From contig NZ_CP014206.1 of the NCBI RefSeq assembly GCF_001563225.1, positions 2,542,001 to 2,606,000 on the forward strand: a stretch of 64,000 nt of DNA. Direction: 5' to 3'. Position numbers and translations under genes: made by a program. This DNA is from Pseudodesulfovibrio indicus (GTDB taxonomy: Bacteria; Desulfobacterota; Desulfovibrionia; Desulfovibrionales; Desulfovibrionaceae). The stretch's first letter is position 1. The number at the start of each line of letters is the position of its first letter. Of this stretch, positions 17,721-25,326 are shown in pieces. The notes beneath the pieces are model-generated. The model ran no database searches, had not been told where the DNA came from, and saw only the letters and a list, made by a program, of their open reading frames with translations.

Positions 17721-19925
17721 ATGGGTGAAGAACAGCTCCTGCCGGACGCCGAAGTCGTCAGCGTCATCTACCACAACAAGGAGAACGGCTACGCCATCGT
17801 CCGCGTGCGGGCCAAGGACGAGCCGGGCCAGGTGACCATCACCGGGACCCTCGGCGAGCTCGCCGGAGGCTCGTGCCTGAACCTGCGCGGCCGGTGGATC
17901 AACCACCCCAAGTTCGGCCGCCAGTTCGAGGTCTCGACCTTTGAGGAGTCCCGGCCCGCTACGGAGAACGGGGTCATCCGGTTCCTGCAGTCCTCCATCA
18001 AGGGGGTGGGGGAGAAGACCGCCACCCTGATCGTGGAGGAGTTCGGCATCGGGGTTCTGGACATCCTGGACGACGACCCGGAGCGGCTCCTGAAGATCAA
18101 GGGCATCTCCAAAAAGAAGCTCAAGGACATCATCGAGTCCTGGGGCCGCCAGCGGGAGATCAAGAACCTGCTGGTCTTCCTCCAGACCCATCAGGTGCCG
18201 ACCACCTTTGCCGGGAAGATATTCCACCTCTACGGCGCGCAGGCCGAACGCAAGCTGCGCGAAAATCCCTACGACCTGGCCTACGAGATCAGGGGCGTTG
18301 GCTTCAAGACCGCCGACAACATGGCCATGAAGCTCGGTTTTGCCCCGGACTGCTCCCAGCGGCTGGAGGCGGCCATCGCCTACACCATGCTGACCTCCTG
18401 CGAACGCAACGGCCATCTCTTCCTGCCCAAGCCCAAGCTCCTGGAGGAAGTGGCGCGGATGCTCGACACCACGGACTTCGAGAAGCTGGAGCTGGCCCTC
18501 TACGCCCTGGAGGACAAGAAGCGGGTGCGCATCGAGGACCTGTCCGAGCAGGGCATCTCCGAGGCTGTGTACCTGATGTATTTCTTTCACTTTGAAAACG
18601 AGACCACCCAGCGCCTCTACCAGCTCATCAGCCATCCGACCCCGGTGTCGCGCAAGAAGATCGACAAGACCCTGCCCAAGGTGGAGGAGAAGCTCGGCTT
18701 CGCCCTGTCCGACGAGCAGCGGGAGGCGGTCTTCGAGGCGTGCTCCAACAAGGTCTTCATCATCACCGGCGGACCCGGCACCGGCAAGACGACCATCACC
18801 AAGGCGATCCTGCTGACGCTCAAGGAGCTGGGGCTCAAGATCAAGCTGGCCGCGCCCACGGGCCGCGCGGCCAAGCGCATGTCCGAGGCCACCGGCCACC
18901 CGGCCAAGACCGTACACCGGCTGCTCCAGTTCCAGCCCGAGGGCGGGTTCCACTACTGCGAGGACCAGAAGCTCAAGGCGGACGTGCTGGTGGTGGACGA
19001 GGCGTCCATGGTGGACGCGCAGCTCTTCGTGTCCATCCTCCGCGCCCTGCCGCACACCTGCCGCCTGATCCTGGTGGGCGACGTGAACCAGTTGCCGAGC
19101 GTGGGCCCGGGTAACGTCCTGGGCGACCTCATCGATTCCAAGCGCGTGCCGTGCTCGGTCCTGACCCACATCTTCCGGCAGGCCCAGGAGAGCTTCATCG
19201 TGGTCAACGCCCACTTGATCAACGCGGGGCAGATGGTCCGACAACATCCATGCCAGGCCCCGGAGGCCGACTTCTTCTGGATTCCCCAGGAGGACCCGGC
19301 CAAGGTCCAGCGGCTGATCCTCGACTCGGTCTGCGAGCGCATTCCGGAGCGGTACGGGCTGGACCCGCTGCGCGACATCCAGGTGCTGACCCCCATGCAC
19401 AAGGGGGACGTCGGCACCCAGGCCCTGAACACGGCGCTCCAGGCGCGGCTCAACCCGCCCATGCCCGGCAAGCACGAGATCAAGCGCAAGTTCGCCACCT
19501 TCCGCGAAGGGGACCGGGTCATCCAGCTGAAGAACAACTACGACAAGGAAGTGTTCAACGGCGACCTGGGCTGGATTCTGGAGGTCGATCCCGAGGACCA
19601 GGAGCTGCTCATCGAATTCGACGGCAACCAGGTCCATTTCGAGACCTCGGACATGGACGAACTGGGGCTGGCCTACGCGGTCAGCGTGCACAAGTCCCAG
19701 GGCAGCGAGTATCCGGCGGTGGTCATGCCCATCGTCACCCAGCACTACATGCTGCTCCAGCGCAACCTCCTGTACACCGGCCTGACCCGCGCCCGCGAGC
19801 TGGCCGTGCTCATCGGTTCGGACCGCGCCTTCCAGATCGGCCTGAACAACGCCACCGCCGGCAACCGCAACACCCATCTGGCCCACCGGCTGCGGGCCAT
19901 CTTCGCCGAAAACCGGCTCTGCTGA
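17721..19925 (+). CDS. recD2: RecD2-type ATP-dependent DNA helicase
   Basis: 734-residue SF1B helicase of the RecD/TraA group with the long N-terminal extension of RecD2, including the HhH-like FLQSSIKGVGEKTATLIVEE. Walker A GGPGTGKTT is near residues 352-360 and the DEAS Walker B follows in VLVVDEASMVD; motif VI appears as HKSQGSEYPAVV...YTGLTRAREL. RecD2 works without RecBC in 5'-3' unwinding and genome stability. No recB or recC is nearby. It is the distal gene of the dnaX-recR cluster. Confidence 0.93.
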   Translation: MGEEQLLPDAEVVSVIYHNKENGYAIVRVRAKDEPGQVTITGTLGELAGGSCLNLRGRWINHPKFGRQFEVSTFEESRPATENGVIRFLQSSIKGVGEKTATLIVEEFGIGVLDILDDDPERLLKIKGISKKKLKDIIESWGRQREIKNLLVFLQTHQVPTTFAGKIFHLYGAQAERKLRENPYDLAYEIRGVGFKTADNMAMKLGFAPDCSQRLEAAIAYTMLTSCERNGHLFLPKPKLLEEVARMLDTTDFEKLELALYALEDKKRVRIEDLSEQGISEAVYLMYFFHFENETTQRLYQLISHPTPVSRKKIDKTLPKVEEKLGFALSDEQREAVFEACSNKVFIITGGPGTGKTTITKAILLTLKELGLKIKLAAPTGRAAKRMSEATGHPAKTVHRLLQFQPEGGFHYCEDQKLKADVLVVDEASMVDAQLFVSILRALPHTCRLILVGDVNQLPSVGPGNVLGDLIDSKRVPCSVLTHIFRQAQESFIVVNAHLINAGQMVRQHPCQAPEADFFWIPQEDPAKVQRLILDSVCERIPERYGLDPLRDIQVLTPMHKGDVGTQALNTALQARLNPPMPGKHEIKRKFATFREGDRVIQLKNNYDKEVFNGDLGWILEVDPEDQELLIEFDGNQVHFETSDMDELGLAYAVSVHKSQGSEYPAVVMPIVTQHYMLLQRNLLYTGLTRARELAVLIGSDRAFQIGLNNATAGNRNTHLAHRLRAIFAENRLC

Positions 19926-20018
19926 TCCCTCCCTCTCGCCGGAGCCCCGGCGGTTTCCTTTGCCCAAAGGTTGCAAAACAGCCGGAAAAATGGTGGATTA
20001 TAGTCTGGCCTTTTCGGC

Positions 20019-20037
20019 AATGATGCTTATTCTTATC
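20019..20037 (-). promoter_or_regulatory. candidate Fur box upstream of ferritin
   Basis: Read on the minus strand, GATAAGAATAAGCATCATT matches 14 of 19 positions of the classical Fur consensus GATAATGATAATCATTATC. It lies about 70 bp before the ferritin start in a locally AT-rich patch. Motif match only. Confidence 0.35.
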
Positions 20038-20105
20038 CATTGTGAAACCAACGGGCCCCAGTTGTCCGGCCCCATACGAACTACCAAGTCAAGGAGACGT
20101 AAGTC

Positions 20106-20612
20106 ATGCTCAGCGAGAAACTGGAAGATGCGCTCAACGCGCAGATGAATTGGGAAATCTACTCCGCGCACATCTACCTTTCCATGTCCTCCCACTTCGC
20201 CAGTGAAGGGCTGTCCGGGTTCGCCGCCTGGATGTACGCCCAGTACCAGGAAGAGATGTTCCACGCCATGCGCTTCTTCAACTACATCAACGAGGCGGGC
20301 GGCCACGCCAAGCTCGGGACCATCGACGCCCCGGCGCACAGCTGGAAGACCCCGCTGGCGGCCTTCGAGGAGGCCCTGGAGCACGAGAAGGGCGTTACCG
20401 CGCGCATCAACCGCATCGCCGACCTGGCCATGGACGAGCGCAATCACGCCGTGGGCATCTTCCTGCAGTGGTTCATCTCCGAGCAGGTCGAGGAAGAGGA
20501 CTCCGTGGCCGACGCCGTGGGCAAACTGAAACTGGTGGGCGACGGCGGCGGCCTGTTCATGCTGGACCGCGATCTCGGCACCCGGGTGTTCACGCCTCCG
20601 ACCAACGCGTAA
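20106..20612 (+). CDS. bacterial non-heme ferritin
   Basis: 168-residue four-helix-bundle iron-storage protein. The ferroxidase ligands are visible in NWEIYSAHIYLSM (Glu near 17), QEEMFHAMRF (Glu and His near 50-54) and the later EHEKGVTARI and FLQWFISEQVEEE helices. A strong AAGGAGACG precedes ATG 20106. Single-gene unit with a candidate Fur box upstream. Confidence 0.93.
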   Translation: MLSEKLEDALNAQMNWEIYSAHIYLSMSSHFASEGLSGFAAWMYAQYQEEMFHAMRFFNYINEAGGHAKLGTIDAPAHSWKTPLAAFEEALEHEKGVTARINRIADLAMDERNHAVGIFLQWFISEQVEEEDSVADAVGKLKLVGDGGGLFMLDRDLGTRVFTPPTNA

Positions 20613-20681
20613 CAGGGACGAATTCACGGGCCGGGAGGGGAGACTCTCCCGGCCTTTCCGCAACCGCAACCGGAGGTAGGC

Positions 20682-22367
20682 ATGTCAAAACAGAGCCTCA
20701 ACATCGTCATCGGCGGAGCCGCCGGGCAGGGATTGGCCACCATCGGCCGCCTGCTGTCCAAGGCCGTGGTCCGGGCGGGCTATCATCTGCTCGTGACTCA
20801 AAAATACATGTCCAGGGTGCGCGGCGGGCACAACACCTTCGCCGTCCGCCTGGGGACCGAGCCGCTCCTTAGCGGGACCGAGACCATCGACGTCCTGGCC
20901 GCGCTCAATGAGGAGACCCTGGACAAGCACTCGGAGGAGCTGGCGAAGAACGCGCTGGTGGTGGCCGGGGACGACCTGGACACCAAGGACCGCAACGCGC
21001 TGCGCATCCCCTTCAAGGAGCTGGCCCCGAAACCGCTTTTCTACAACATCGTGGTCCTTGGCGTGCTCGCCGGGGCCATACGGTTGGACATCTCCATCCT
21101 TGAGGAGCTCCTGACCCAGACCTTCGGCAAGAAGGGGGACGAGATTCTTCAGGGCAACCTCGACGTCCTGCGCAAGGCCTACGACTGGGTGGCGGAACAG
21201 GACCACGAGTTCGGTTTCGACGGGACCCCGAAGGCGGGCAAGGGACGGATGATGGTCAACGGCAACGAGGCCATCGCCCTGGGCGCACTGGCTGCGGGCT
21301 GCAATTTCGTCTCCTTCTACCCCATGACCCCCGCCACCTCCGTGGCCCTCTCCCTGATCGGCAAGGGCGCGCCCCTCGGCCTGCAATACGAGCAGGTGGA
21401 GGACGAGATCGCGGCGGTGAACATGGCCCTTGGCGCGTCCTATGCGGGAGCCAAGGCGTTGGTGACCACCTCCGGCGGCGGGTTCGCGCTCATGGAGGAA
21501 GGCATCAGCCTGGCCGGGGTGTCCGAGACGCCCCTGGTCTGCGTGGTGGTGCAGCGGCCCGGCCCGGCCACGGGCATGGCCACGCGCACCGAGCAGTCCG
21601 ACCTCAACCTGGTGGTCTATGCCGGTCACGGCGAGTTCCCCCGGGCGGTGTTCGCGCCCTCGGACCCGGAGGAGTGCTTCTATCTGACCCACCGCGCCTT
21701 CGACCTGACCGAGACGTACCAGACCCCGGTCTTCGTCCTCTCGGATCAGTACCTGGCCGATTCCTACCGTGACGAGGAGCTTTTCGACCTCGACGGGCTG
21801 CCCGAGATCGCGGCCCCGCTCCTGGAATGGAAGGAGGACGAGTACAAGCGGTACGCCCTGACCGACGACGGCGTCTCGCCCCGGCTCATCCCCGGCTACT
21901 CCGAGGCCCTGGTCCGGGCCGACTCCCACGAGCACGACGAATCCTCGCGGATCACCGAGAACGCCGAGAACCGCACGGTCCAGAACTCCAAGCGGCTGCG
22001 CAAGGAGACCGGGCTGTTCGAAGAGGTCATCGGTCCCGACTACTACGGCGAGGAGGGGGCCGACGTGGTCCTCATGAGCTGGGGGTCCACCCTGGGCGCG
22101 TGCCTGGAGGCGTGCGAGCGCATCGACTCCAAGAAGACCTTCGGCGTGCTCCACTTCAAGCAGGTCTACCCCCTGCGCGAGGAGCAGTTCATGGACTACC
22201 TGGAGAGCGCGGGCAAGGTGATCGCCGTGGAAGGCAACGCCACCGCGCAGTTCGCCCAGCTCGTCGCGCGCGAGACCGGCTTCTTCGCGCAGGACCGCAT
22301 CCTGCGCTTCGACGGCCGCGCCATGACCTGGGAATACGTCCTTAAGGGCCTGACCGAAATCCTCTAG
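20682..22367 (+). CDS. 2-oxoacid:acceptor oxidoreductase, fused gamma-alpha subunit
   Basis: 561 residues. The N-terminal third (about 1-185, GGAAGQGLATIGRLLSKAV) is the gamma domain that occurs separately in pyruvate enzymes. The rest is the alpha pyrimidine-binding domain (NGNEAIALGALAAGCNFVSF...PMTPATS) plus a C-terminal domain II. This gamma-alpha fusion with a separate beta subunit is the KorAB-type architecture, oxidising a 2-oxoacid to acyl-CoA with ferredoxin. 2-Oxoglutarate is likely but branched-chain 2-oxoacids are possible. CCGGAGGT precedes ATG 20682. Confidence 0.9.
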   Translation: MSKQSLNIVIGGAAGQGLATIGRLLSKAVVRAGYHLLVTQKYMSRVRGGHNTFAVRLGTEPLLSGTETIDVLAALNEETLDKHSEELAKNALVVAGDDLDTKDRNALRIPFKELAPKPLFYNIVVLGVLAGAIRLDISILEELLTQTFGKKGDEILQGNLDVLRKAYDWVAEQDHEFGFDGTPKAGKGRMMVNGNEAIALGALAAGCNFVSFYPMTPATSVALSLIGKGAPLGLQYEQVEDEIAAVNMALGASYAGAKALVTTSGGGFALMEEGISLAGVSETPLVCVVVQRPGPATGMATRTEQSDLNLVVYAGHGEFPRAVFAPSDPEECFYLTHRAFDLTETYQTPVFVLSDQYLADSYRDEELFDLDGLPEIAAPLLEWKEDEYKRYALTDDGVSPRLIPGYSEALVRADSHEHDESSRITENAENRTVQNSKRLRKETGLFEEVIGPDYYGEEGADVVLMSWGSTLGACLEACERIDSKKTFGVLHFKQVYPLREEQFMDYLESAGKVIAVEGNATAQFAQLVARETGFFAQDRILRFDGRAMTWEYVLKGLTEIL

Positions 22368-22383
22368 CATCGGGAGCAGAAAT

Positions 22384-23214
22384 ATGGTTTCCACAGAACA
22401 ATTCGGCGAATTCGAAACGTCCTGGTGCCCCGGCTGCGGCAACTTCTCCATCGTCAAATGCCTCAAGCAGGCGTTGGCGGACATGGACCTCGCGCCCCAC
22501 GACATCCTGGTGTCCTCCGGCATCGGCCAGGCGGCCAAGCTGCCGCACTACATGCTCTGCAACATGTTCAACGGGCTGCACGGCCGGTCCATGCCCGTGG
22601 CGCAGGGGATGAAAATGGCCCTGCCCGACATGCCCGTGCTCTGCGTATCCGGCGACGGGTGCAGCTACGGCGAGGGCGGCAACCACTTCCTGGCCGCCCT
22701 GCGGCGGAACATGGACCTGACCCTGCTGGTCCACGATAACCAGATCTACGGCTTGACCAAGGGCCAGGCCAGCCCGACCTCGTCGCGCGGCCACGTGACC
22801 AAGGCCCAGCCCGAAGGCAGCCGTTCCGACGGGTTCAACCCGGTGGCCACCGCGGTGGCCATGCGCGCCAGCTTCGTGGCCCGGGCCTTTTCCGGCGAGC
22901 AGGACCATCTCGTCTCGGTCATCAAGGAGGCCGTGAACCACAAGGGGTTCTCCCTGGTGGACATCCTCCAGCCCTGCGTGTCCTTCAACAAGGTCAACAC
23001 CTACGCGTGGTACAAGGAGCGGACCTACATCCTGGAGGACCACGACCCCACGGACTGGACCGCGGCCATGACCCTGAGCGAGGAGTTCGGCGAGCGCATC
23101 CCGCTCGGCGTGATCTACCGCGAGGACAAGCCCGTTTTCGGCCACGGCGAGCGCCTCGCCGAACACAAGTACGATAAAAACGACTTGAAAGCGGTGTTGC
23201 AGTCGTATACCTAG
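22384..23214 (+). CDS. 2-oxoacid:acceptor oxidoreductase, beta (TPP-binding) subunit
   Basis: 276 residues. CPGCGNFSIVK near 17-27 and the TPP motif GDGCSYGEGGNHFLAALRRN, followed by VHDNQIYGLTKGQASPTS, are diagnostic of the beta subunit. It lacks its own ferredoxin domain, so electrons must pass through an iron-sulfur site within the complex to soluble ferredoxin; a suitable ferredoxin gene lies at 36282. Starts 16 bp after the alpha gene. Confidence 0.9.
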   Translation: MVSTEQFGEFETSWCPGCGNFSIVKCLKQALADMDLAPHDILVSSGIGQAAKLPHYMLCNMFNGLHGRSMPVAQGMKMALPDMPVLCVSGDGCSYGEGGNHFLAALRRNMDLTLLVHDNQIYGLTKGQASPTSSRGHVTKAQPEGSRSDGFNPVATAVAMRASFVARAFSGEQDHLVSVIKEAVNHKGFSLVDILQPCVSFNKVNTYAWYKERTYILEDHDPTDWTAAMTLSEEFGERIPLGVIYREDKPVFGHGERLAEHKYDKNDLKAVLQSYT

Positions 23215-23251
23215 TGCGGCTGTTCCGAACGACACTTTCAATGAGGTTCCA

Positions 23252-24933
23252 ATGAGCAACGAAGCGGAAAAGATCATCTACTCGATGTACAAGGTGACCA
23301 AGCGTCACGGACAGAGGGAGGTGCTCAAGAACATATCCCTGTCCTACTTCTACGGCGCGAAGATCGGCGTGCTCGGCCTGAACGGCTCGGGCAAGTCCTC
23401 GCTGCTGAAGATTCTGGCTGGCGTGGACACCCAGTTCGATGGCGAGATTCACGTCAAGGACGGGTACACCGTCGGTTACCTGGAGCAGGAGCCGCTGGTG
23501 GACGAGACGCGCACCGTGCGCGAGGTGGTGGAGGAGGGCGTGGCCGACGTCATGGCCGTGGTCCACGAGTACAACGCCATCAACGAGAAGTTCGCCGAGC
23601 CCATGGAAGCCGACGAAATGGACGCCCTGATCGAACGCCAGGGCCAGGTTCAGGAGCTCATGGACGCCAAGGGCGCCTGGGACATCGATTCCAAGCTCGA
23701 AATGGCCATGGACTCCCTGCGCTGCCCCCGGCCGACACCCCGGTGTCGGTCATCTCCGGCGGCGAGCGTCGCCGCGTGGCCCTGTGCCGTCTGCTGCTCC
23801 AGGCCCCGGATATCCTGCTCCTGGACGAGCCCACCAACCACCTGGACGCGGACTCCGTGGGCTGGCTGGAGAAATTCCTGTCCTCCTTCCCCGGCACGGT
23901 CATCGCCGTGACCCACGACCGCTACTTCCTGGACAACGTGGCGGGCTGGATTCTGGAGCTCGACCGCGGCCGCGGCATCCCCTGGAAGGGTAACTATTCC
24001 TCCTGGCTGGAACAGAAGCAGAACCGGCTGGCCCAGGAGGGCAAGCAGGAGGAGGACCGCCAGAAGACCCTGGAGCGCGAGCTGGAGTGGATTCGCATGT
24101 CCCCCAAGGGACGGCGGGCCAAGTCCAAGGCGCGCATCAACGCCTACGAGTCCATGCTCTCCCACGAATCCGAGCGGCTGGCGGACGATCTGCAGATCTA
24201 CATTCCGCCGGGACCGCACCTCGGCAAGCAGGTGGTGGTGGCCGAGAACGTGACCAAGTCCATGGGCGACAAGCTGCTCATGGAGAACGTCAACTTCATC
24301 CTGCCCCCCAACGCCATCGTGGGCATCATCGGCCCCAACGGCGCGGGCAAGTCCACCCTGTGCAAGATGATCGTGGGCGACGAGCAGCCGGATTCCGGCA
24401 CCCTGACCCTGGGCTCCACGGTCAAGCTGGCCTACGCGGACCAGAACCGCGCCTCGTTGGTGCCGGGCAAGACAGTGTACGAGATCATCAGCGGCGGTGC
24501 GGAGTTCATCAAGCTGGGCGACCGCGAGATCAACGCCCGCGCCTACTGCTCCCGCTTCAACTTCGCCGGTTCCGACCAGCAGAAGAAGGTGGACGTCCTC
24601 TCCGGCGGCGAGCGCAACCGCGTGCACATGGCCCAGATGCTCAAGTCCGGGGCCAACGTGCTGCTGCTCGACGAACCGACCAACGACCTGGACGTGAACA
24701 CCATGCGCGCCCTGGAGGACGGGCTGGAGAACTTCGCGGGCTGCGTGCTGGTCATCAGCCACGACCGCTGGTTCCTGGACCGCATCGCCACCCACATCAT
24801 CGCCTTCGAGGACGACGCCCAGGTGGTCGTGGTCGAGGGCAACTACTCCGACTACGACGCGGACCGCAAGAAGCGCCTCGGCGCGGACGCGGACCAGCCG
24901 CACCGGCTGAAGTTCCGCAGACTCACCCGATAG
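23252..24933 (+). CDS. ettA: ABC-F translation factor EttA-like, frameshifted
   Basis: Soluble ABC-F ATPase that gates translation at the ribosomal E site. ABC domain 1 ([14 protein letters not shown] near 37) and the EttA arm and linker ([18 protein letters not shown]) are present, as is ABC domain 2 ([27 protein letters not shown]). The frame breaks at the C run 23725-23729, just before the first signature motif. Adding one C joins the two frames into a 560-residue protein, matching the usual length of about 555. The distal piece alone could start at 23743, but it would lack Walker A of domain 1. A homopolymer error is the likely cause. Confidence 0.85.
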
Positions 24934-24940
24934 ACGATAA

Positions 24941-24971
24941 ACAAAAGGGCCGGTTGTACCGGCCCTTTTGT
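24941..24971. terminator. terminator after ettA
   Basis: ACAAAAGGGCCGG - TTGTA - CCGGCCCTTTTGT, a perfect 13-bp stem with T tract, directly after the ettA stop codon. Symmetric A and T tracts make it potentially bidirectional. Confidence 0.9.
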
Positions 24972-24977
24972 TTGAAT

Positions 24978-25274
24978 GCCTCCGGCGGCCGGGGGAAGGG
25001 GAGAAGGGAACCCTTTGAGAAGGGTTCCCTTCTCCCCTTCCCCCGGCCCCCCATCCCCTCATCCCTCCTAAACTTTTTAGCGCCGCTTCGCGGAGTGCGA
25101 GGCAAAAGAAATCTTTTGGGGGCGAAATTCCGACTGAAGCGAGATTAGGCGTAAAAGCAAGAAGTCATGCCCTTAATCCCCGCGAAGCGGCTATAAAAAG
25201 TTCTGGAGATTCTTAAGAACCTCTTTCAAGAGGTTCTTAAGCGGGTCCAGGGCAGCGCCCTGGCCGCCGGAGGC
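24978..25274. repeat. nested palindromic intergenic element (~297 bp) with terminal inverted repeats
   Basis: The ends are perfect 13-bp inverted repeats GCCTCCGGCGGCC (24978-24990) and GGCCGCCGGAGGC (25262-25274). Inside are a perfect 29-bp-arm hairpin (24987-25048, loop TGAG), an inner imperfect inverted pair containing GCCGCTTCGCGG (25082-25093) and CCGCGAAGCGGC (25180-25191) flanked by AACTTTTTA / TATAAAAAGTT, a CAAAAGA-AA-TCTTTTG hairpin, a perfect 14-bp-arm hairpin CTTAAGAACCTCTT (25212-25241), and CCAGGGC-AGC-GCCCTGG (25247-25263). No coding potential. It fills most of the 393-bp gap between ettA and the EAL-GGDEF gene and resembles a REP/MITE-like element. Confidence 0.75.
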
Positions 25275-25326
25275 CTGATCCCCCCATAGCCGTGCAGCGG
25301 CCATCAAGTCCGGCTTCAGGAAAATA

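Noticed and set aside
16899-19976. 1025-codon minus-strand open frame opposite recR and recD2
   Set aside because: Antisense shadow of two well-supported genes; composition is typical of antisense frames in GC-rich DNA.
24941-25274. Several hairpins after ettA as a stack of transcription terminators
   Set aside because: Only the first (24941-24971) has a terminator T tract. The rest form one symmetric unit with inverted termini.
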